DNA of 64,000 nt from Pseudocitrobacter corydidari. Its GTDB lineage: Bacteria > Pseudomonadota > Gammaproteobacteria > Enterobacterales > Enterobacteriaceae. A model generated the notes under the pieces. It saw nothing but the letters and a program-made list of their open reading frames with translations. It was not told the origin of the DNA and did no database searches. Both the position numbers and the translations under genes were made by a program. Every line of letters begins with the position of its first letter. The stretch's first letter is position 1. The stretch is taken from assembly GCF_021172065.1 (NCBI RefSeq), contig NZ_CP087880.1, forward strand, positions 3,262,583 through 3,326,582, given 5' to 3'. This document shows, piece by piece, positions 1 to 6,869 of this stretch.

Positions 1-624
1 ATTAAATATTTTGGCGACGAAAATATTAACTATGACCATTCTACGCTGGAAGGCGGTGATGTATTAGTTATTGGTCGTGGTGCAGTATTAATTGGCATGT
101 CTGAACGTACAACTCCACAGGGAATTGAATTCCTCGCCAATGCGCTATTCAAGAATAAACAGGCTGAACGTGTTATTGCGCTAGAACTCCCAAAACACCG
201 TTCATGCATGCATCTCGATACCGTCATGACTCACCTGGATGTCGATACGTTCTCCGTTTATCCCGAAGTCGTACGCAAGGACGCTCAGTGCTGGACGCTC
301 ACGCCGGACGGCCACGGCGGCATCACGCGTAGCGAAGAGAGGGACTTTCTGCACGCCATCGAAAAAGCGCTCGGTATCTCTCAGGTACGGCTCATCACCA
401 CCGGCGGTGATGCCTTCGAAGCCGAGCGTGAGCAGTGGAACGACGCCAACAATGTCCTCACTCTGCGCCCCGGGGTTGTCGTTGGTTATGAACGCAATAT
501 CTGGACTAACGAAAAATATGACAAGGCGGGCATCACCGTTTTACCCATTCCCGGTGATGAACTTGGTCGCGGCCGCGGCGGTGCGCGCTGCATGAGCTGC
601 CCGCTAGAACGTGACGGTATTTAA
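1..624 (+). CDS. arcA: Arginine deiminase, 3' part (5' end outside window)
   Basis: Catalyses L-arginine to citrulline plus ammonia, the first step of the cytoplasmic arginine deiminase pathway. The reading frame is open from base 1, so the N-terminal half lies upstream; 207 residues are visible against roughly 400 for the family. The visible part carries the family signatures [18 protein letters not shown] and the C-terminal [10 protein letters not shown], whose second cysteine (C200 of the fragment) is the catalytic nucleophile. The stop is followed at once by the Shine-Dalgarno sequence of arcC, so the genes are co-transcribed. Identity is secure; only the upstream limit is unknown. Confidence 0.95.
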   Translation: MKYFGDENINYDHSTLEGGDVLVIGRGAVLIGMSERTTPQGIEFLANALFKNKQAERVIALELPKHRSCMHLDTVMTHLDVDTFSVYPEVVRKDAQCWTLTPDGHGGITRSEERDFLHAIEKALGISQVRLITTGGDAFEAEREQWNDANNVLTLRPGVVVGYERNIWTNEKYDKAGITVLPIPGDELGRGRGGARCMSCPLERDGI

Positions 625-634
625 GGAGAGCGTC

Positions 635-1567
635 ATGACGATAAAACCGACATTAGTCGTAGCGCTGGGCGGTAATGCCCTGCTCAAACGTGGCGAACCG
701 CTTGAGGCCGATATTCAGCGTAAAAATATTGAAGTCGCAGCCAAAACGGTCGCCCTGCTCACTCAACAATGGCGAGTAGTACTGGTGCATGGTAACGGCC
801 CGCAGGTTGGCCTGTTAGCTCTGCAAAACAGCGCCTATGAAAAAGTCACGCCCTACCCCCTCGATATTCTGGGCGCAGAAAGCCAGGGAATGATTGGCTA
901 CATGTTGCAGCAGGCGCTCAAAAATCAGCTTCCACAACGCGAGGTGAGCGTTTTGCTGACGCAGGTTGAGGTCGATGCCAAAGATCCGGCGTTTAGCAAC
1001 CCAACGAAATACATTGGACCTGTTTATGACGTCGCTCAGGCGGGTGCCCTTCAGAAAGAAAAAGGCTGGGACTTTAAACCTGACGGTTCATCCTTCCGCC
1101 GGGTGGTACCGTCACCACAGCCTAAACGCATCGTCGAAAGCGATGCCATTAGCGCGTTGATCGCGCGTGACCATCTGGTGATTTGTAACGGCGGTGGCGG
1201 TGTGCCCGTGATTGAAAAAGCCGATGGCTATCACGGCATTGAAGCCGTCATCGATAAAGATCTCTCTGCCGCTTTGTTAGCAAAACAGATCCACGCCGAT
1301 GCCCTGCTGATCCTTACCGATGCCGATGCCGTCTACCTCGATTGGGGTAAACCAACCCAACGCCCACTTGCCCAGGTGACGCCACAACTTCTCAGTGAAA
1401 TGCAGTTCGATGCAGGCTCAATGGGGCCGAAAGTCGCTGCTTGCGCCAATTTTGTCAGCCAATGCCATGGAATAGCAGGTATTGGCTCATTAGAAGATGG
1501 CCCCGCCATTCTCGACGGTGAAAAAGGCACGCTAATTCGTATGGAAAACACCGTGTCTCATGCGTAA
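635..1567 (+). CDS. arcC: Carbamate kinase
   Basis: Transfers phosphate from carbamoyl phosphate to ADP, giving ATP, CO2 and ammonia; this is the energy-yielding last step of the arginine deiminase pathway. The 310-residue protein begins with the amino acid kinase motif [13 protein letters not shown] and has the HGNGPQVG loop, the [10 protein letters not shown] segment and the [10 protein letters not shown] nucleotide region of carbamate kinases. I chose the ATG at 635 because AAGGAGAG lies 5 bases upstream; an in-frame GTG at 611 has no ribosome site and overlaps arcA. Its stop lies 28 bases before the arcB start, consistent with one arcACBD operon. Confidence 0.95.
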   Translation: MTIKPTLVVALGGNALLKRGEPLEADIQRKNIEVAAKTVALLTQQWRVVLVHGNGPQVGLLALQNSAYEKVTPYPLDILGAESQGMIGYMLQQALKNQLPQREVSVLLTQVEVDAKDPAFSNPTKYIGPVYDVAQAGALQKEKGWDFKPDGSSFRRVVPSPQPKRIVESDAISALIARDHLVICNGGGGVPVIEKADGYHGIEAVIDKDLSAALLAKQIHADALLILTDADAVYLDWGKPTQRPLAQVTPQLLSEMQFDAGSMGPKVAACANFVSQCHGIAGIGSLEDGPAILDGEKGTLIRMENTVSHA

Positions 1568-1595
1568 CCCTTCTGATATTAATAAGGATATAGAA

Positions 1596-2600
1596 ATGGC
1601 CCTCTCTCTGAAAAACCGTAATTTTCTTAAACTGCTCGACTATACCCCGGACGAGATCCAGTACCTCATCGATCTCGCTATTGAATTAAAAGCCGCTAAG
1701 AAAGCAGGTTGCGAGAAGAAAACCCTGACGGGTAAAAACATCGCACTGATTTTTGAAAAAACCTCCACGCGCACCCGCTGTGCTTTCGAAGTCGCGGCAT
1801 TTGATCAGGGGGCGCAAGTCACCTATCTCGGCCCAAGCGGTTCCCAAATCGGCCACAAGGAATCAATGAAAGACACTGCTCGTGTTCTGGGCCGGATGTA
1901 TGACGGCATCGAATACAGAGGCTTTGGTCAACCCATCGTAGAAGAGTTAGGTGAATTTGCGGGCGTCCCCGTATGGAACGGCCTGACTGATGAGTTCCAT
2001 CCGACGCAAATCCTCGCAGACTTAATGACTATGTTAGAGCATGCGCCAGGTAAGACACTGCCCGAGCTGAGCTTTGCCTACCTGGGTGACGCCCGCAACA
2101 ACATGGGCAACTCCTTGATGGTTGGCGCAGCCAAAATGGGCATGGATATACGCCTGGTCGCACCAAAAAGTTTCTGGCCAGATGAGGCGCTGGTCGCTAA
2201 GTGCCGCAGCATCGCAAAAGACACTGGCGCACGTATCACGCTAACGGAGGATGTGGAGGAAGGTGTACACGGTACAGACTTTCTCTACACCGACGTTTGG
2301 GTATCAATGGGCGAGCCGAAAGAAGCCTGGGCAGAGCGCGTTAGCCTGATGACGCCGTATCAAATCAACCAGAATGTCATCAATGCCACGGGCAATCCGC
2401 ACGTCAAGTTCATGCACTGCCTACCCGCATTCCACAACGAGCAGACAAAAGTTGGTCGCGAAATCGAAATGGCCTACGGCCTTAAGGGGCTGGAAGTGAC
2501 GGAGGAGGTTTTTGAATCTGCCCACTCCATCGTTTTCGATGAAGCCGAAAACCGCATGCACACCATCAAAGCGGTGATGGTCGCCACGCTCGGCAGCTAA
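1596..2600 (+). CDS. arcB: Ornithine carbamoyltransferase, catabolic (arc operon copy)
   Basis: Splits citrulline with phosphate into ornithine and carbamoyl phosphate in the cytoplasm. The 334-residue protein has the carbamoyl phosphate loop STRTR at 57-61, HPTQ at 135-138, the SMG loop at 237-239 and HCLP at 274-277, all intact. The start at 1596 matches the N-terminus of E. coli ArgI/ArgF ([10 protein letters not shown]) and has AAGGATA upstream; a longer frame from 1560 overlaps arcC. The sequence is very close to anabolic OTCases, so the catabolic role is inferred from its place between carbamate kinase and the carrier gene. Salmonella has the same arrangement. Confidence 0.93.
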   Translation: MALSLKNRNFLKLLDYTPDEIQYLIDLAIELKAAKKAGCEKKTLTGKNIALIFEKTSTRTRCAFEVAAFDQGAQVTYLGPSGSQIGHKESMKDTARVLGRMYDGIEYRGFGQPIVEELGEFAGVPVWNGLTDEFHPTQILADLMTMLEHAPGKTLPELSFAYLGDARNNMGNSLMVGAAKMGMDIRLVAPKSFWPDEALVAKCRSIAKDTGARITLTEDVEEGVHGTDFLYTDVWVSMGEPKEAWAERVSLMTPYQINQNVINATGNPHVKFMHCLPAFHNEQTKVGREIEMAYGLKGLEVTEEVFESAHSIVFDEAENRMHTIKAVMVATLGS

Positions 2601-2613
2601 CAGGTACGACAAC

Positions 2614-2634
2614 AGCCGGAGGTTCTCTCCGGCT
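2614..2634 (+). repeat. Hairpin between arcB and arcD-like gene
   Basis: Perfect 8-bp inverted repeat (AGCCGGAG / CTCCGGCT, 5-base loop) just after arcB. No T-run follows, so it is more likely an RNA-stabilising or processing hairpin inside the operon transcript than a terminator. Confidence 0.5.
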
Positions 2635-2676
2635 ATCTCCCCCGTCAGTGGGGTTCAAGCTCAAGGAAGCTGGATC

Positions 2677-4080
2677 ATGTCGACATTTAAATTTCCCTCG
2701 GCGTACACCATTCTTTTTATCCTCATTGCCTTAGTCGCCGTACTGAGCTGGGTCGTTCCGGCCGGACAGTATCAGATGGCAATGAATGAAGCGTTGGGCA
2801 AAGAAGTGCCCGTAGCCGGAACCTATGCACACGTAGCCGCCCATCCACAGGGGCTTATTGCCGTTTTAATGGCGCCGATTAGCGGGCTGTACGATCCTGA
2901 AACGGGGCAAGCTGGTGCGATTGATGTCGCCCTGTTTATTCTCATTATTGGCGGTTTTCTGGGTATTGTGACCCGAACCGGGGCAATTGATGCGGGAATT
3001 GAACGCGTCACGACCATACTGGCTGGCAGGGAAGAGTGGATGATCCCTATCCTGATGGCGCTTTTTGCCGCCGGAGGCACTATTTATGGGATGGCGGAGG
3101 AGTCGCTGCCCTTCTACACCCTGCTGGTGCCCATCATGATGGCAGCACGATTTGATCCGCTGGTCGCCGCCTCGACGATCCTGCTGGGTGCGGGGATCGG
3201 TACGCTGGGATCAACTATCAATCCTTTTGCTACCGTCATTGCCGCCAATGCGGCGGGAATACCGTTTACTGACGGCATTGGGCTACGGCTGGCAATGCTG
3301 ATTGTCGGTTGGGTTGTTTGTACCGCCTGGGTAATGCGCTATGCGCGAAAAGTACGCCGCGATCCTTCTTTGTCGATTGTTGCCGACAAAATGGCAGAAA
3401 ATCAGGCACATTTTTTAGGTAATAAATCATCACAATCGCTGGAATTTACGCCGGTTCGTAAACTCATTCTCATCATTTTTGCCCTGGCCTTCGCGGTAAT
3501 GATTTACGGCGTTTCGGTTCAGGGGTGGTGGATGGCGGAGATCTCCACTGTTTTTCTCGCCTCTGCGATCGTTGTGGGCATTATTGCCCGCATGAGTGAA
3601 GAGGAGCTTACCTCAACCTTTATCAATGGCGCTCGCGATCTACTGGGCGTGGCACTCATCATTGGCATTGCGCGCGGCATCGTCGTGATTATGGACAAAG
3701 GCATGATTACCCACACCATTCTGCACAGTGCGGAAGGTATTGTCAGTGGTCTGCCCTCTATCGCATTTATCAACGTGATGTACTGGCTCGAGGTCGTGCT
3801 TTCATTTCTGGTTCCCTCCTCCTCCGGCCTCGCCGTACTCACTATGCCCATCATGGCGCCACTCGCCGACTTTGCGAACGTGAATCGTGAGCTTGTTGTC
3901 ACGGCTTATCAGTCCGCATCAGGCATTGTTAATCTGGTCACGCCGACCTCAGCCGTCGTGATGGGTGGACTGGCGATCGCCCGTGTTCCCTACATTCGTT
4001 ATCTGCGATGGATAATGCCATTGCTGGTCATTTTGACCGTACTTGTCACGGTTGCCCTAAGCCTCGGCGCACTGTTGTAG
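2677..4080 (+). CDS. YfcC-family membrane carrier, probable arginine/ornithine antiporter
   Basis: A 467-residue integral membrane protein with about 12 hydrophobic segments, the first at residues 7-27 (YTILFILIALVAVLSW), then soluble loops and paired hydrophobic helices such as GGFLGIVTRTGAIDAG and a serine-rich LVPSSSGLAVLTMPIMAPLADF segment typical of YfcC/C4-dicarboxylate-uptake-C type carriers. It is preceded by AAGGAAG and is the last gene of the arc operon, the usual place of the arginine/ornithine antiporter ArcD. It does not resemble the APC-family ArcD of Pseudomonas, so it is a functional replacement at most. Substrate is inferred from context only. Confidence 0.75.
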   Translation: MSTFKFPSAYTILFILIALVAVLSWVVPAGQYQMAMNEALGKEVPVAGTYAHVAAHPQGLIAVLMAPISGLYDPETGQAGAIDVALFILIIGGFLGIVTRTGAIDAGIERVTTILAGREEWMIPILMALFAAGGTIYGMAEESLPFYTLLVPIMMAARFDPLVAASTILLGAGIGTLGSTINPFATVIAANAAGIPFTDGIGLRLAMLIVGWVVCTAWVMRYARKVRRDPSLSIVADKMAENQAHFLGNKSSQSLEFTPVRKLILIIFALAFAVMIYGVSVQGWWMAEISTVFLASAIVVGIIARMSEEELTSTFINGARDLLGVALIIGIARGIVVIMDKGMITHTILHSAEGIVSGLPSIAFINVMYWLEVVLSFLVPSSSGLAVLTMPIMAPLADFANVNRELVVTAYQSASGIVNLVTPTSAVVMGGLAIARVPYIRYLRWIMPLLVILTVLVTVALSLGALL

Positions 4081-4093
4081 CGTGTCTTTCTGC

Positions 4094-4117
4094 AAGGTTA
4101 CCTTTGCAGGTAACCTT
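4094..4117 (+). terminator. Hairpin after the arc operon
   Basis: Perfect 9-bp stem AAGGTTACC / GGTAACCTT with a 6-base loop, 14 bases after the carrier stop codon. Only a weak T-rich tail (TTTCATTTT) follows. Likely ends or attenuates the arc transcript before the regulator gene. Confidence 0.55.
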
Positions 4118-4186
4118 CTGATTAAATTTCATTTTAAGCTCGTGTTTCGCTAACCGTTTCCGGTTTAATAGTCAAAGAGGGAATGA

Positions 4187-4696
4187 ATGAAGGATATCAA
4201 CAGCAGTGAGGCACGTGAACAACTCCAGCTTGCGGCGTGCCAACAACTCGTCCTGGAAAAAACCTATCTCTCGCAGGAGGAAATACGCCGAGATTTACAG
4301 CGCTATGGCTTTGACGCGATCAGCCAGTCAACGGTTTCCCGACTGTTGAAAATGCTTGGAATCATAAAAATTCGAAACGCAAAAGGACAAAAAATTTATT
4401 CTCTGAATCCGTTATCACAACCGACACCCAACGCCGCACGCACGGTGGCTGAAATGGTGGTCAGCATGGAACATAACGACGAATTTGTCCTTATCCACAC
4501 GGTAGCCGGTTATGCCCGCGCCATCGCCAGAATACTGGATTATCACGCCCTGCCAGAGATTCTTGGCGTCGTCGCCTGTAGCAATATTGTCTGGGTAGCG
4601 CCGCGCGATGTGAAACGAACAGCCCTGGTCTATCGCAATATTAAAAATGTACTAAAAATGAATATTCATTCAACAACAATCGTTTCCCATGGATAA
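4187..4696 (+). CDS. ArgR-family regulator, atypical paralogue
   Basis: A 169-residue protein with the ArgR layout: an N-terminal winged helix (about 12-70; the recognition segment ISQSTVSRLLKMLG resembles ArgR) and a C-terminal oligomerisation/effector domain (about 85-155; EFVLIHTVAGYARAIARILD). The conserved arginine-contact motif GTIAGDDT of E. coli ArgR is replaced by GVVACSNI at 127-134, so both aspartates are lost. It may therefore bind another ligand, or respond to arginine only through mixed hexamers with the housekeeping ArgR. Lying directly behind the arc operon, it is probably its dedicated regulator. The start at 4187 follows AGAGGG; the overlapping ATG at 4183 closes after eight codons. 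Confidence 0.85.
   Translation: MKDINSSEAREQLQLAACQQLVLEKTYLSQEEIRRDLQRYGFDAISQSTVSRLLKMLGIIKIRNAKGQKIYSLNPLSQPTPNAARTVAEMVVSMEHNDEFVLIHTVAGYARAIARILDYHALPEILGVVACSNIVWVAPRDVKRTALVYRNIKNVLKMNIHSTTIVSHG
4657..4674. promoter_or_regulatory. ARG-box-like palindrome upstream of pyrB promoter
   Basis: TGAAT-ATTC-ATTCA at 4659-4672 fits the ArgR operator core (TGAAT-N4-ATTCA) exactly. It lies inside the last codons of the ArgR paralogue and about 40 bp before the pyrBI -35. ArgR usually binds two boxes 2-3 bp apart; the neighbouring 18 bp on either side match poorly. Function is uncertain. Confidence 0.4.
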
Positions 4697-4712
4697 AGTG
4701 TGCATTAATCTC

Positions 4713-4740
4713 TTGCGTCAAAAACAGACCTGCGTATAAT
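4713..4740 (+). promoter_or_regulatory. pyrBI promoter
   Basis: TTGCGT (4713-4718), 16-bp spacer, TATAAT (4735-4740), about 25 bp before pyrL. The TTTG at the probable transcript start resembles the site of UTP-sensitive reiterative transcription known at E. coli pyrBI. Confidence 0.75.
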
Positions 4741-4765
4741 CCCGTCCCGTTTGCCGGGAGGAATT

Positions 4766-4912
4766 ATGGTTCAGTGTGTACGACATCGCGTCTTACCGCG
4801 TCTGAAAACAGACGCTGGCCTGCCGTTTTCTTTCCGTTGCTCACTCATTCTCGAAGCCCCTTATTTAAGGGGCTTTTTTTTTGCGCAGGCGTCAGGAGAA
4901 AAACATGGCTAA
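4766..4912 (+). CDS. pyrL: pyrBI leader peptide
   Basis: A 48-codon reading frame starting [20 protein letters not shown], matching the N-terminus of the E. coli PyrL leader peptide, with GGGAGGAA just upstream. Ribosome movement along it, coupled to UTP-dependent polymerase pausing, decides whether the downstream attenuator forms. After about residue 20 the frame departs from E. coli PyrL, apparently because the TTC-rich stretch is one base shorter. It therefore misses the early stop, reads through the terminator hairpin and ends at 4912, overlapping the pyrB start codon by 8 bases. Confidence 0.75.
   Translation: MVQCVRHRVLPRLKTDAGLPFSFRCSLILEAPYLRGFFFAQASGEKHG
4855..4882 (+). terminator. 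pyrBI attenuator
   Basis: Stem AGCCCCTT / AAGGGGCT (4855-4862 and 4867-4874) with a 4-base loop, followed by a run of nine T. This is the intrinsic terminator of pyrimidine-controlled attenuation, 23 bases before the pyrB start. Confidence 0.9.
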
Positions 4913-5840
4913 TCCGCTGTATCAAAAACATATCATTTCCATCAACGACCTCAGTCGCGACGATCTGGAACTGGTACTGGCTACCGCTGCAAAGCTGAAA
5001 GCAAACCCGCAACCGGAACTGCTGAAGCACAAAGTGATTGCCAGCTGTTTCTTCGAGGCGTCAACCCGTACCCGCCTGTCGTTTGAAACCTCAATGCATC
5101 GCCTGGGCGCGAGCGTGGTTGGTTTCTCCGACAGCAACAACACCTCGCTGGGTAAAAAGGGCGAAACGCTGGCGGATACCATTTCGGTGATTAGCACCTA
5201 CGTCGACGCCATCGTGATGCGTCATCCGCAGGAAGGTGCATCGCGTCTGGCGACCGAGTTCTCCGGCGGCATTCCGGTGTTAAACGCCGGTGACGGCGCT
5301 AACCAGCATCCAACGCAAACGCTGCTCGACCTCTTCACCATTCAGGAAACGCAGGGCCGCCTGGAAAATCTCAACGTGGCGATGGTCGGCGACCTGAAAT
5401 ATGGCCGTACCGTTCACTCCCTGACCCAGGCGCTGGCGAAATTTAACGGCAACCGCTTCTACTTTATCGCCCCGGATGCACTGGCGATGCCACAGTACAT
5501 CCTGGATATGCTCGATGAGAAAGGCATTGCCTGGAGCCTGCACAGCGCCATTGAAGAAGTGATGGCGGAAGTGGATATCCTTTATATGACGCGCGTGCAG
5601 AAAGAGCGTCTGGACCCGTCAGAATACGCCAACGTGAAGGCGCAGTTCGTGCTGCGCGCCGCCGACCTGGAAGGCGCGCGCGACAACATGAAAGTGCTGC
5701 ACCCACTGCCGCGTATTGACGAAATCACCACGGATGTCGATAAAACGCCGCACGCCTGGTACTTCCAGCAGGCTGGCAACGGTATCTTCGCTCGCCAGGC
5801 GTTACTGGCACTGGTTCTGACTCGCGACCTGGATCTGTAA
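4905..5840 (+). CDS. pyrB: Aspartate carbamoyltransferase catalytic chain
   Basis: Catalyses carbamoyl phosphate plus L-aspartate to carbamoyl aspartate, the committed step of pyrimidine synthesis. The catalytic trimers join PyrI dimers in the cytoplasmic holoenzyme. The 311-residue protein equals the E. coli length and has STRTR (53-57), the catalytic lysine loop SLGKKGET and HPTQTLLD. The start at 4905 has CAGGAGAA upstream; an in-frame ATG at 4881 lies in the attenuator and is rejected. pyrI begins 12 bases after the stop. Expression should rise on pyrimidine limitation through the pyrL attenuator. Confidence 0.98.
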   Translation: MANPLYQKHIISINDLSRDDLELVLATAAKLKANPQPELLKHKVIASCFFEASTRTRLSFETSMHRLGASVVGFSDSNNTSLGKKGETLADTISVISTYVDAIVMRHPQEGASRLATEFSGGIPVLNAGDGANQHPTQTLLDLFTIQETQGRLENLNVAMVGDLKYGRTVHSLTQALAKFNGNRFYFIAPDALAMPQYILDMLDEKGIAWSLHSAIEEVMAEVDILYMTRVQKERLDPSEYANVKAQFVLRAADLEGARDNMKVLHPLPRIDEITTDVDKTPHAWYFQQAGNGIFARQALLALVLTRDLDL

Positions 5841-5852
5841 GGGGAAATGACT

Positions 5853-6314
5853 ATGACACACGATAACAAACTTCAGGTGGAAGCCATTAAACGTGGCACG
5901 GTAATCGACCATATCCCGGCACAGGTGGGCTTTAAGCTGCTGACGCTGTTTAAACTGACCGAGACAGACCAACGCATCACCATCGGCCTGAACCTGCCTT
6001 CCGGCGAGATGGGCCGCAAGGATCTGATTAAAATCGAAAATACGTTCCTGACCGATGAACAGGTTAACCAGCTTTCGCTCTATGCACCGCAGGCGACAGT
6101 TAACCGTATTGAAGAGTACGAAGTGGTTGGGAAATCACGACCAAGCTTGCCGGAACGTATTGATAACGTGCTGGTTTGCCCGAACAGCAACTGCATTAGC
6201 CATGCCGAACCGGTTTCATCCAGCTTTGCAGTGAAAAAACGCGCAGATGACATCGCACTCAAATGTAAATACTGCGAAAAAGAGTTTTCCCATTATGTGG
6301 TGCTGGCCAACTAA
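5853..6314 (+). CDS. pyrI: Aspartate carbamoyltransferase regulatory chain
   Basis: Binds CTP/UTP or ATP and transmits allosteric control to the PyrB trimers. The 153-residue protein starts [15 protein letters not shown] as in E. coli, with the N-terminal nucleotide-binding domain and a C-terminal zinc domain whose cysteines are C109, C114, C138 and C141 (VCPNSNC and CKYC). The second of two in-frame ATGs (5853 rather than 5847) is chosen, since AAGGGGAA is then correctly spaced and the N-terminus matches E. coli. Co-transcribed with pyrB. Confidence 0.97.
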   Translation: MTHDNKLQVEAIKRGTVIDHIPAQVGFKLLTLFKLTETDQRITIGLNLPSGEMGRKDLIKIENTFLTDEQVNQLSLYAPQATVNRIEEYEVVGKSRPSLPERIDNVLVCPNSNCISHAEPVSSSFAVKKRADDIALKCKYCEKEFSHYVVLAN

Positions 6315-6320
6315 TTGAGG

Positions 6321-6355
6321 TTGGTAATGAAATCCCGGCTGCTATAATGGCCGGG
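6321..6355 (+). promoter_or_regulatory. ridA promoter with inverted repeat around the -10
   Basis: TTGGTA (6321-6326), 16 bp, TATAAT (6343-6348). CCCGGC (6334-6339) and GCCGGG (6350-6355) flank the -10. The repeat could form a weak pyrI-end hairpin in read-through RNA. Confidence 0.5.
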
Positions 6356-6387
6356 AACATTCTTAACGCTGTAATTCTGGAGAAAAC

Positions 6388-6774
6388 ATGAGCAAAGTAC
6401 TCGCGACGGAAAATGCACCAGCCGCTATCGGCCCATACGTTCAGGGCGTTGATCTGGGTAGCATGATCATCACTTCTGGTCAGATCCCGGTGGATCCGAA
6501 AACCGGTGAAGTGCCGGAAGACGTCGCCGCTCAGGCGCGTCAGTCGCTGGATAACGTAAAAGCGATCGTTGAATCTGCAGGCCTGAAAGTTGGCGACATC
6601 GTGAAAACTACCGTTTTCGTGAAAGATCTGAATGATTTCGCGACCGTTAACGCCACTTACGAAGCATTCTTTACCGAGCACAACGCTACCTTCCCGGCAC
6701 GTTCATGTGTGGAAGTCGCGCGTCTGCCGAAAGACGTGAAGATTGAAATTGAAGCGATTGCGGTACGTCGCTAA
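6388..6774 (+). CDS. ridA: 2-iminobutanoate/2-iminopropanoate deaminase
   Basis: Hydrolyses reactive enamine/imine intermediates released by PLP enzymes such as threonine dehydratase, protecting other PLP enzymes. The 128-residue RidA/YjgF chain forms cytoplasmic trimers. The key residues are present: Y17, R105, which binds the substrate carboxylate, and C107 within ARSCVEVARLP. Length and sequence match E. coli RidA almost throughout. It follows pyrBI with its own promoter and is separated from convergent mgtA by a REP element. Confidence 0.97.
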   Translation: MSKVLATENAPAAIGPYVQGVDLGSMIITSGQIPVDPKTGEVPEDVAAQARQSLDNVKAIVESAGLKVGDIVKTTVFVKDLNDFATVNATYEAFFTEHNATFPARSCVEVARLPKDVKIEIEAIAVRR

Positions 6775-6790
6775 TCACGACGCGGCAAGC

Positions 6791-6863
6791 GCCTGATGGC
6801 GCTACGCTTATCAGGCCTACGGCATATCGCGCGTAGGCCGGGTAAGCATCAGCGCCACCCGGC
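6791..6863. repeat. REP/BIME between ridA and mgtA
   Basis: Two inverted REP units (GCCTGATGGCGCTACGC ... TTATCAGGC and GTAGGCCGGGTAAGC ... CACCCGGC) in the gap between convergent genes. Such elements stabilise mRNA 3' ends and can bind gyrase or IHF. Confidence 0.9.
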
Positions 6864-6869
6864 TACGTT

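Noticed and set aside
4774..4998. Plus-strand frame spanning the pyrL tail into pyrB
   Set aside because: It contains the old E. coli-like pyrL tail frame but continues out of frame into pyrB. pyrL itself starts at 4766 in another frame.
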